This document shows, piece after piece, positions 35,604 through 44,200 of a stretch of 64,000 nt of DNA. Position 1 is the first letter of the stretch. Each line of letters begins with the position of its first letter. The translations under genes were made by a program, and so were the position numbers. The DNA is from Lachnospiraceae bacterium (lineage in GTDB: Bacteria; Bacillota; Clostridia; Lachnospirales; Lachnospiraceae): positions 1 to 64,000 of the forward strand of contig CAADTT010000012.1 of the NCBI GenBank assembly GCA_900752065.1. The letters are read 5' to 3'. Below the pieces are notes generated by a model. That model was not told the DNA's origin, did no database searches, and was given only the letters and a program-made list of their open reading frames with translations.

Positions 35604-35612
35604 TGTTATAAT
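35604..35612 (+). promoter_or_regulatory. Extended -10 promoter for the GH18 gene
   Basis: TGTTATAAT: TG at 35604-35605, one base, TATAAT at 35607-35612; 42 nt before the start. No good -35. Confidence 0.55.
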
Positions 35613-35653
35613 CAGGGTATTGCAGCAGAAAATAAGGGTTGGAGGTACAATGA

Positions 35654-37342
35654 ATGAAGAAAAAGGCAGTACCGGTGCTGGCGGCAGTTGTGTTGATTGT
35701 GATTGTCGCAGCGATTGGTTTCATCAGTAAGATCGTAGAACGATACACGCCTTCTAAAGAAGTGATGGCATCTTCTGAATACTTTGGAGTAGCAGAGGGA
35801 AACGGCATGGCATTGATCGTGCAGGATGAGCTTGCCGAGTATAAAGGGATTCTGGATAATGGAACGCCATATCTGGATTACCGCGCAGTGAAGGAATATC
35901 TGAACGAAAGATTCTACTGGGATGCGGATGCGAATCTGATGGTTTATACAACCCCCACAGATATCATCAATATTCCGGCGGGGGGCAGCAGCTATACGCT
36001 GTCAGGAAGGACGCAGGATGCAGGCTATCCGATTGTAAAAGTGGATGGCTCAGAGGCATATATTGCAGCCGCCTTCGTCCAGCAGTATACCAATATGGAG
36101 TATGTACTGCATGAGAACCCGAACCGCCTGGTGGTTACTTGTGAGTGGGGAGAGACAAGCTATGCAGATGTGAAGAAGGAAGAGGATGTCCGGTATCAGG
36201 GAGGAATCAAAAGCCCGATCCTTACTCATGTGGAGAAGGGGACGAAACTTGTTCTTCTGGAAAGCATGGAGGATTGGTCGAAGGTACTGACACCGGATGG
36301 ATACATAGGCTATGTGAGGAACAAAAAACTAAATACAGCCTATCAGGAGGTTACGAGCCGGGAATTTGAGGAACCGGTCTACACCAGCATTAAAAGAGAC
36401 CATAAGATCAACCTGGTCTGGCATCAGGTCACCAGCATGGAGTCTAACAGCAGCCTGCTCTATGATATTGCAGAGATGAAGGGCGTGAATGTGATTTCTC
36501 CCACCTGGTTTTCTATTATCAGCAATGAGGGAGAGATATCCTCCCTGGCGAGCGAGGAATATGTGACGAATGCACATGCTCAGGGGCTGGAGGTATGGGC
36601 GCTGGTTGATAACTTCAATGAGGCCATTGATACCACTGCCGTGCTGAAATCCACCGCAGCCAGAGAGAAGCTGTCAAACCTGCTCGTAGCGGCGGCTGTA
36701 CAGTACAGTCTGGATGGAATTAATATTGATTTTGAGTCGATACCGGAGGAGGCGGGAGACGGGTATATCCAGTTTATCCGCGAGATTTCGGTGAAGTGCA
36801 GGAAAAATGGAATCGTCCTGTCCGTAGATGATCCCGTACCGATGCCGTATACGGCACATTATAATAGAAAAGAACAGGGTATCGTGGCAGACTACGTGAT
36901 CATCATGGGGTATGACGAGCATTATAGCGGATCTGAGGAAGCAGGTTCCGTGGCATCTCTTTCTTTTGAGAAACAGGGGATTGAAGATACCTTAAAGGAG
37001 GTTCCGGCGGAGAAGATCATCAGCGGAGTACCATTTTACACCAGACTGTGGTATACAGATGCCCAGGGAAAGATCACCAGTGAAGCGATGGGTATGAATA
37101 CGGCGAATCAGTGGATGACGGACTACGGGATCACTTCGAACTGGAGCCAGGAGACTTCCCAGGACTACGCGGAGCTTACGGATGCTGAAGGCGGGAAGTA
37201 TCAGATGTGGCTGGAAAATGAAAAATCTCTGGAGGAGAAGGCGAAGCTTGTAAAGGAATACGATCTTGGCGGGATTGCTGCCTGGAAGCTGGGACTTGAA
37301 AGGTCATCGATTTGGGATGTCCTCTATAAGTATATAAATTAA
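35654..37342 (+). CDS. GH18 family protein with SH3-like domain (YaaH-type, membrane-anchored)
   Basis: 562 aa. N-terminal membrane anchor or signal (about 5-27), a copper-amine-oxidase-N-like region (about 55-170), an SH3-like domain (about 180-235) and a GH18 barrel (about 250-560). The motif D354GINIDFE361 contains the catalytic glutamate. Family members hydrolyse peptidoglycan or chitin-like beta-1,4 GlcNAc bonds; related proteins act in spore germination or wall turnover. Its neighbour is a CwlD-type amidase, which supports a wall/spore-cortex role rather than chitin use. Start ATG 35654 has SD TGGAGG at 35640. Confidence 0.88.
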   Translation: MKKKAVPVLAAVVLIVIVAAIGFISKIVERYTPSKEVMASSEYFGVAEGNGMALIVQDELAEYKGILDNGTPYLDYRAVKEYLNERFYWDADANLMVYTTPTDIINIPAGGSSYTLSGRTQDAGYPIVKVDGSEAYIAAAFVQQYTNMEYVLHENPNRLVVTCEWGETSYADVKKEEDVRYQGGIKSPILTHVEKGTKLVLLESMEDWSKVLTPDGYIGYVRNKKLNTAYQEVTSREFEEPVYTSIKRDHKINLVWHQVTSMESNSSLLYDIAEMKGVNVISPTWFSIISNEGEISSLASEEYVTNAHAQGLEVWALVDNFNEAIDTTAVLKSTAAREKLSNLLVAAAVQYSLDGINIDFESIPEEAGDGYIQFIREISVKCRKNGIVLSVDDPVPMPYTAHYNRKEQGIVADYVIIMGYDEHYSGSEEAGSVASLSFEKQGIEDTLKEVPAEKIISGVPFYTRLWYTDAQGKITSEAMGMNTANQWMTDYGITSNWSQETSQDYAELTDAEGGKYQMWLENEKSLEEKAKLVKEYDLGGIAAWKLGLERSSIWDVLYKYIN

Positions 37343-37366
37343 ATGTGTGTAAAACTCCTTTGTAAG

Positions 37367-37408
37367 AGCCTGCCGCAGAATAGAAATTCTGCGGCGGCTT
37401 TTTTTTGC
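37367..37408 (+). terminator. Intrinsic terminator of the GH18 gene
   Basis: A GC-rich stem (GCCGCAGAAT/ATTCTGCGGC around AGAA, extended by GCC/GGC) is followed by eight Ts. Confidence 0.93.
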
Positions 37409-37442
37409 ATATACTGAAGCAACAGCTTTTAGGGGAAATATC

Positions 37443-38135
37443 ATGCGGGGAAGAATAAAAATGGAAACAGTAATGGGCATCATGCTGCTAGCGGCAGCAT
37501 TTCTTCTGGCAAAAGGGGGAGCAAAACAGATGGCGATGCAGGTGCAAAGCGCAGGGCAGACGGTCGTGATCGATGCCGGACACGGAGGGGATGATCCCGG
37601 AAAGGTGGGAGTCGGAGGAGCACTGGAAAAGGATGTGAACCTGGCGATTTCGAAAAAGCTTCAAAAATGTCTGGAGAAAGAGGGAATCCGGGCAGTTATG
37701 ACGAGGGAGGATGAAAAGGGCCTGTATTCGGCAGAGGCATCCAACAAAAAACAGGATGATATGAAAAACCGCTGTGCAAAGATCGAGGAGGCGAACCCTG
37801 TGTTTACCGTCAGCATCCATCAGAACAGTTATACCGAAGAGTCTGTTCACGGTCCACAGGTATTTTATTATACACATTCCGCCCAGGCGCAGGCGTTGGC
37901 CGGATACATACAGGAGTCTATGAATGAAGCGCTGGCAGACCGCCCCAGGGAGATGAAGGCAAATGACACCTATTATTTGTTGAAAAAGACGAAAAGTCCC
38001 ACAGTTATCGTAGAGTGTGGTTTTCTCTCGAATCAGGCAGAAGCTGCAAAGCTGGTGACGGAGGAGTATCAGCAGCAGGTGGCAGAGGCTGTGTGCAGGG
38101 GGATTATGGAATACCTTTCAGAAGCAGGTAAATAA
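37443..38135 (+). CDS. cwlD: N-acetylmuramoyl-L-alanine amidase (CwlD-like, Amidase_3)
   Basis: 230 aa. One N-terminal membrane segment or signal (about 10-30), then a zinc amidase domain: VIDAGHGGDDPG (zinc His and start of the domain), SIHQNSYTE and the catalytic-Glu motif VIVECGFLSN. CwlD is needed to form muramic-delta-lactam in spore cortex; its size and lack of wall-binding repeats fit CwlD better than a vegetative autolysin. It sits directly after the GH18 protein and ahead of the PP2C operon. Confidence 0.87.
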   Translation: MRGRIKMETVMGIMLLAAAFLLAKGGAKQMAMQVQSAGQTVVIDAGHGGDDPGKVGVGGALEKDVNLAISKKLQKCLEKEGIRAVMTREDEKGLYSAEASNKKQDDMKNRCAKIEEANPVFTVSIHQNSYTEESVHGPQVFYYTHSAQAQALAGYIQESMNEALADRPREMKANDTYYLLKKTKSPTVIVECGFLSNQAEAAKLVTEEYQQQVAEAVCRGIMEYLSEAGK

Positions 38136-38172
38136 GGGAATGCTGCAGCAGCAAATGCTACAAATTGCAATA

Positions 38173-38201
38173 TTGACAAAAAGATATAAGTATAATATAA
38201 T
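38173..38201 (+). promoter_or_regulatory. Promoter of the PP2C-kinase-Ig protein operon
   Basis: Perfect -35 TTGACA (38173-38178), 17-bp spacer, perfect -10 TATAAT (38196-38201), 62 nt before the PP2C start. It is among the best consensus promoters in the window. Confidence 0.85.
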
Positions 38202-38262
38202 AAGGGAAATATATAATCAATATAAGCACACAAAGTGGAGACAGTAAAATCAGGAAAAAAGT

Positions 38263-39060
38263 TTGAGTATTTTAAAGAATAAGAAGAAAGGGCACGATTA
38301 CCTGGCAGCAGTACATACGGATGCAGGGATTAAAAAGAAGACGAATCAGGATGCAGTCTTAGTTAAAGCAGCAGATACAGATTGCGGCAGGGTATTACTT
38401 GCCGTGGTTTGTGATGGGATGGGAGGCCTCACAAAAGGTGAGGTCGCCAGTGCTGCTTTGACTAAGGCTTTTTCTAAGTGGTTTGAGGAGAGGCTTCCTG
38501 TTCTGTTAATGCAGGGATTTCAGGATAAAATGCTGCAGGCAGACTGGGAACAGCTTATTTCAGATATGAATGCGAGAATTTCGGATTATGGGACTGAGCA
38601 CCGAATAAGTCTGGGAACTACGCTGGCAGGGCTCTTGCTGGTGGGAAGCAGGTATTTTATTGTCAACATTGGAGATTCCCGTGTGTATCAGATTACGGAC
38701 AGGATCGTGCAGCTCACAAAGGATCAGAGCTATATTCAGAGAGAGATGGATCTGGGACATATGACGTATGAAGAAGCGATGAAGGATCCTCTGAGAAATG
38801 TACTTCTTCAGTGTGTAGGAGCCAGTTCGATGATCGTGCCGGATTACTATACAGGGGGATTTGAAAAAAATACGGTGTTTCTCTTGTGCTCTGATGGATT
38901 TCGTCATAGAGTCACGCCGGATGAGTTGTATCAGTGCCTGAATCCTCATGTTTTGCAGACAGAAGAAAGAATGTCGGAGCAGGCAGAGTATTTGACAGAG
39001 CTGAGCAAATACCGGAAAGAGACAGATAATATATCTGCTGCGTTGATAAAGGTCTGTTAG
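38263..39060 (+). CDS. PP2C-family serine/threonine phosphatase (PrpC-like)
   Basis: 265 aa. PP2C motifs: TDAGIKKKTNQD (Asp for metal), VVCDGMGGL, LGTTLAGLLL, NIGDSRVYQI and a late SDGFRH. It dephosphorylates targets of the partner kinase encoded 6 nt downstream. The start is TTG 38263, preceded by AGGAAA; no ATG fits. The N-terminal ten residues are strongly basic. First gene of a four-gene operon. Confidence 0.9.
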   Translation: MSILKNKKKGHDYLAAVHTDAGIKKKTNQDAVLVKAADTDCGRVLLAVVCDGMGGLTKGEVASAALTKAFSKWFEERLPVLLMQGFQDKMLQADWEQLISDMNARISDYGTEHRISLGTTLAGLLLVGSRYFIVNIGDSRVYQITDRIVQLTKDQSYIQREMDLGHMTYEEAMKDPLRNVLLQCVGASSMIVPDYYTGGFEKNTVFLLCSDGFRHRVTPDELYQCLNPHVLQTEERMSEQAEYLTELSKYRKETDNISAALIKVC

Positions 39061-39066
39061 GGAGGG

Positions 39067-40797
39067 ATGGATATGCTGCCGATTGGTTCCGTAGTGGAAG
39101 GAAAATATAAGATCCTGAATAAGGTGGGCCAGGGAGGTATGAGTGTTGTATATCTGGCTATGAATGAAAGGGCAAATAAACAGTGGGCCATTAAAGAGGT
39201 ACGCAAGGATGGAGTGCAGGATTATGAAGTGGTCAGGCAGGGGCTGGCCGTAGAAACAGACATGCTGAAAAAACTTCAGCATGATAATCTGCCGGGAATC
39301 ATAGATGTCATCGATAACGATGAGACATTTCTGATCGTTATGGATTATATAGAAGGAAACCCTCTGAGCAAAACACTCAAAGAGTTTGGCGCACAGCCCC
39401 AGGAAGATGTGATCCGATGGGCAAAACAGCTCTGTGATGTACTGGGTTATCTGCATGCGCAGAAACCACCTATTATCTATAGGGATATGAAACCGTCGAA
39501 TGTAATGCTGAAACCGGACGGGAGGATTATGTTGATTGATTTTGGAGCCGCCAGAGAGTTCAAGGGCAGCAGTATAGAGGATACGAACTGTCTGGGAACG
39601 AGGGGGTATGCAGCTCCGGAGCAGTACGGAGGCAGGGGTCAGACGGATGCCAGGACAGATATCTACTGTCTGGGTGCGACGATGTATCATCTGGTGACAG
39701 GGCATAATCCCGGTGAGCCGCCGTATCAGATGTATCCGATTCGGAAATGGAATCCGGATCTTTCCTCCGGTCTGGAGGAGATTATCCTGAAATGTACCCG
39801 GGAGAATCCGGACGAAAGATATCAGTCGTGTGCGGAGATGATGTATGATCTGGAGCACTACAATGAACTGGATATTGCATATAAGAAGATGCAGAACAGA
39901 CGATGGGTTGGTTTTTTGACAACTGCGGTGCTGACTGTAGTGACAACTGCGGCTGCCTTCGGGTTCCATACAATGGAAAGTGCGGCAAAGAAAAATAATT
40001 ATGATCAGTATCTTGCAGATGCCATGTCTGGAATCAATAAAGAAGAACAGATTGATGCATATAAAAAAGCGATCCACCTGAATCCGAAATGCGGCGAGGC
40101 GTATATTGGTCTTCTTGAAAATGGTTTTCTGGATGATTCTGTTTTAGACGCTTCAGAAGAAAAAGAACTTAGAAGAGCGTTGGGTGCACCGACGGGAGAA
40201 AGTATTACGAATGAGACGTATTTGAAGAGAAACAATGCAGCATATGAGGAGTTTGCGCTGCATGCGGCAATGGCATACTATTATTTTTATGAGGACAGCG
40301 GGAATAAAACGGGCGCCCTGAAATGGCTGGATGTGGCGGCTGGCGCCACGACACTGGAACATAATAAAGTGGAACGGTGCAGGCGGCTTCAGACAATCTG
40401 CGGCTATTATCACAAGATCGGCGTAAGAAATAAGGCAGGCGATGCACAGGTCAGTTATATGGATTACTGGAAGGATCTGAAGGAGCTTACAAAAGGAGAT
40501 CTGGCATCAGTGGATGTACCTAAGACGGCAATCGTTATGTACTGTGAGATGGTGACACAGATCATAAACAGGAGCGGAGATTTTCTGGCGGCAGGTGTGA
40601 CTGTGCAGGAGATGGAGGCACAGATCGATGATATTGAGGGAAGGCTGGACACGGATTTCACGGAGACGGACAATGTTATAGAGGAAGGCAGTGACAAAGG
40701 TAATATTGATAAGCTTCGTGACAATATCCAAACGGCCCGTGACATACTCAAAACCAGCAAGGTATCAACCAAAGTCCCGGGGAAAGGAGGGGGATGA
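39067..40797 (+). CDS. Membrane-anchored serine/threonine protein kinase
   Basis: 576 aa. Hanks-type kinase (about 10-265): glycine loop GQGGMSVV, ATP lysine K43, catalytic R139-D140-MKPSN, D158-F-G, APEQY. A single transmembrane helix follows (about 281-301), then an outer part (about 305-576) that looks like helical TPR-type repeats rather than PASTA domains. So the sensor would see something other than muropeptides. It overlaps nothing but starts 6 nt after the phosphatase, the usual PrpC/PrkC pairing. The next gene starts 2 nt after its stop. Confidence 0.92.
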   Translation: MDMLPIGSVVEGKYKILNKVGQGGMSVVYLAMNERANKQWAIKEVRKDGVQDYEVVRQGLAVETDMLKKLQHDNLPGIIDVIDNDETFLIVMDYIEGNPLSKTLKEFGAQPQEDVIRWAKQLCDVLGYLHAQKPPIIYRDMKPSNVMLKPDGRIMLIDFGAAREFKGSSIEDTNCLGTRGYAAPEQYGGRGQTDARTDIYCLGATMYHLVTGHNPGEPPYQMYPIRKWNPDLSSGLEEIILKCTRENPDERYQSCAEMMYDLEHYNELDIAYKKMQNRRWVGFLTTAVLTVVTTAAAFGFHTMESAAKKNNYDQYLADAMSGINKEEQIDAYKKAIHLNPKCGEAYIGLLENGFLDDSVLDASEEKELRRALGAPTGESITNETYLKRNNAAYEEFALHAAMAYYYFYEDSGNKTGALKWLDVAAGATTLEHNKVERCRRLQTICGYYHKIGVRNKAGDAQVSYMDYWKDLKELTKGDLASVDVPKTAIVMYCEMVTQIINRSGDFLAAGVTVQEMEAQIDDIEGRLDTDFTETDNVIEEGSDKGNIDKLRDNIQTARDILKTSKVSTKVPGKGGG

Positions 40798-40798
40798 A

Positions 40799-41140
40799 AT
40801 GCCGGAAAACGTGATTTCGCTTTATCATATGGGATATCAGATCTGTACAGGTCTGGCGGTAAATTTTCTGCTGCTGACGGTTTTTTTGTTTTTTAAATTC
40901 AAAATACCGGCATTGTTTTTTGTAAGAAGTGGAAGAGCGATGCGAAAAACGATAAAAGAGATCGAGGCAAATCATGCAAAGACAGGGCGCATGAAAAGTC
41001 CTCAGGAGATGGCAGGGAGAGAGGAGTTTTCTGCACTGGAAGCGACAGATGTGCTGCACAATGAAGAAAAGACGATGCCGATCCGGTTTGTGATCGAAAA
41101 GAACATGATATTGATCCATTCGGATGAAGAAATATTTTAG
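40799..41140 (+). CDS. Small membrane protein of the kinase operon
   Basis: 113 aa from ATG 40799 (SD AAAGGAGGGGG). One transmembrane helix (about 14-36, NFLLLTVFLFF) and a soluble charged tail predicted inside the cell. No recognised domain. Its position between the kinase and the giant surface protein suggests a partner role, for instance as kinase substrate or assembly factor; that is inference. Confidence 0.75.
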   Translation: MPENVISLYHMGYQICTGLAVNFLLLTVFLFFKFKIPALFFVRSGRAMRKTIKEIEANHAKTGRMKSPQEMAGREEFSALEATDVLHNEEKTMPIRFVIEKNMILIHSDEEIF

Positions 41141-41215
41141 CGATTCAAAAGAATTAAGGAACGTGCATTGCTTGAAACAATAATGGATAAAAATGAAAAG
41201 AAACGGGGACGATCT

Positions 41216-44200
41216 ATGAAAAAAATGGGGAATTTTATCCGGGAAAGAATCATGGCCGGGCTGCTGACAGTGATTATAGCGTTTGGATGCATCGGCATTC
41301 AGGACAGCCCGGTGTCTGAGGCAGCCGGAGATGAGATAGCTGGTATTGCGGGGGAAGAGATTGCAAATGAAACGGGAGAGCTTCTGGATTTTGGAACAGA
41401 TGAAGCTCAGAGGGAGGAACTGGAACAGAAAGAACTGGAGATGTGCGTGAGCTATGGCGGTGATCATATTTTTTGCAGGGACGGTCTGGTGTGGGTAAAA
41501 GGTCAGGAAGGCAGGCTGATGCTTTCACCGAAAAATGACTATGCGGAGCGTTATGATACTGTGCTCCAGGCAGATGAGAAAGGGGAGCTGCGAAATCCGG
41601 CTGTAAATCTGACGACAGACGGCATCGCGGCAGATTCATTGTCAAAGATGGATAAACTTTACATATGTCTGGCGAAAAAGGATGATAATCCGGATAGCAA
41701 AATCGGATACAGGAATGTCTCATCTGCTCTGGAAGTGCCGTTTAAGGTGGATGAAGAGGCGCCGGCTGCCGTATTTGACGCACCGCTTATCACAGAAAAG
41801 GTGACGGCAGCAGGTGGACAGGCAAAAAAAGTATCCTTTGGACTTTTTTCACAAGTCATTTATTCAGCGGGATTCACTGTGAAAGATACGCCGGGTGCGG
41901 GAGTAAAAAGTGTGAAAACCTGCGTATGGAAGCTTTCCGGGGACGATCTGAAGGATGGGGTGGTGAGCGGGACAAAGATCCGTGAGAAGATAGAAGCGAC
42001 CCAAAACTGGAAAAATGAGGAGCTGAAGGCGGACGGAAAATACTGTGTGGAGGTTGCCAGAGATACTGCAGGAAAGACAGATTCTGTAGAAAGCAGTTAT
42101 CTTATACTGGCGGAAGTAACTGACCAGGTAGGAAATTCGCAGGTCTATGCTTCTAATGGTATTGTTGTGGATCTGAAAAAACCGTCGATTCAGATAACAT
42201 TTAAGGATGGAGAAGATTATGTCTCCGGCCCAAAAGAGTTTTATGACGAAGACATCACTTACGCCATTCGTGTTACGGAGGGAGAGGGCCCCGGAGTATC
42301 CGGTGTGGCAGAGGTGAGCTGGGAAGTGCGCTGCAACGGAAAAGTATGGAGAACTTACACTGAAAAAGTGGAAAATGGTAAAAATCAGTATACAGAGGAA
42401 GAACTGGAAAAAGTATTTTTAAAAGAAGGACAGGTTATCCCGGCGAGTGAATGTAATTCCAATAATCTGATACTGACAGTTAAAGCAAAGGACCGGGCCG
42501 GGAATGTTGCTGACGAGGTGAGCTGCAATCTGTGCATCGATATTGCAGATCCGGTCGTTTCCGTAAGATATGACAATAACGAGGCAAAGAACGGCAAATA
42601 TTTTAAGAAGGAACGCGTGGCGACGATTACTTTTACAGAGAGAAATTTTGACCGCAGCAAGGTAACCTTTGACCTGACACTGGAGGATGGAACAAGGTAC
42701 GAAAATGTTTCGCTGGAAACATTGAAGACGATCAATGGGATGTACGCAGACTGGGGACGTGATTCTGCCGGTGCGGATGGAACGACGAAAAAAGAAAATG
42801 CCGTGAACTATACAGATGGACGTACCAATATTGCCCGCATTTATTTCCTGGGTGACAATACCTATAAAGGATTTTACATACATTGCAGGGATATGGCTGG
42901 AAAAACGAGTAAAGGAGTTGCTTTTGATAAAGAGCAGAAAGCTCCGGCAGAATTTGTGGTTGACATAACACCGCCGCGGGCAACGGTTCATTATTTTGCT
43001 GACGGACAGGAAATCCAGCCGGGAAAAAATGAGACGGACAGGATATATAAAAATAAAATTATTACGGCAGTCATCGAGGTTGATGAACACAATTTTGCGT
43101 TAAACAGCGGGTTTGCTGATGGACAGGTCGTTTATAAAGTAAGCGGTATAAAGACAGAAGAAGGCAGAAAGATCACAAATCATCAAAAGCAGGCGAATAT
43201 GCTGAAGAACTGGGCTTCCAATGGGGATCTTCATACAGCAGATGCGTTCGAATATGATGTGGATGCCAATTATAAAGCCAAATTCTGTTATACAGATCTG
43301 GCAGGGAATGTGTGTGAGCTGTCACAGGATTTTTTTACAGTGGACCGTACGGCTCCTATGGGAACGATTACGGTAGAAAAACTCGGAATCTGGAAGAGAT
43401 TTCTGTCAAACATTACGTTTGGTCTGTTTGGCAGTGCAGCCCGAAAGATATCTCTGACAGGGGAGGACCATACTTCTCCGGTAATATCTGTGGCATACAC
43501 GACATCCTATGAGCCGATGAATAAGGAGCAGGTGGCAGCAGTAAAGGATTGGACAAAAGGAAAATCCTTCAGCATAGGGACGGACAAACAGTTTATCGTA
43601 TATTCCAGAATTATAGATAAGGCGGGGAATCTTACTTATCTGAGTTCCAATGGCGTTATTTTGGATGGGATCAGGCCAGGGCCGAATATCACAATTGCGG
43701 CTGCAAAACCATCACATGGTATATATGCGGGGAATGTACCATTTACGATCCGGGTGGAAGATCCCGCAAAAGGAAAAACTTATGCGGGGCTGAAATCTGT
43801 TTCCTACGAAGTCAGAAACAATGGAACGGTGACACAGAGCGGAAACTTTGATGATGCATTGAAGCCAGCATCAAAAAGAGTAAAAAATATAAAGAGAAAC
43901 CTGTCGGTAAACTCCCGGCAGAACAATTCCAATGATGTAACGATTAAAGTGACGGCAGTAGATAATGCGGGAAATACTTCCTCGAAGACAGAGAAGCTGA
44001 AGATTGATATTACAAGACCGGAGATTTCTGTAAGCTACAACAACAATTCACCACGGAATGGCAAGTTTTATAAGGATACCAGAGTGGCGACCGTAACGAT
44101 TCGGGAGAGAAACTTTGATCCGGACAGTGTAAGGTTTGAGATCAGAAATACCGATGGGACGAAACCTGTGATCAGCGGCTGGATGGACAGCCGGACATCA

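Noticed and set aside
38560..40077. 505-codon minus-strand frame opposite PP2C and kinase genes
   Set aside because: It runs across two well-defined plus-strand genes and their junction; composition is that of an antisense shadow.
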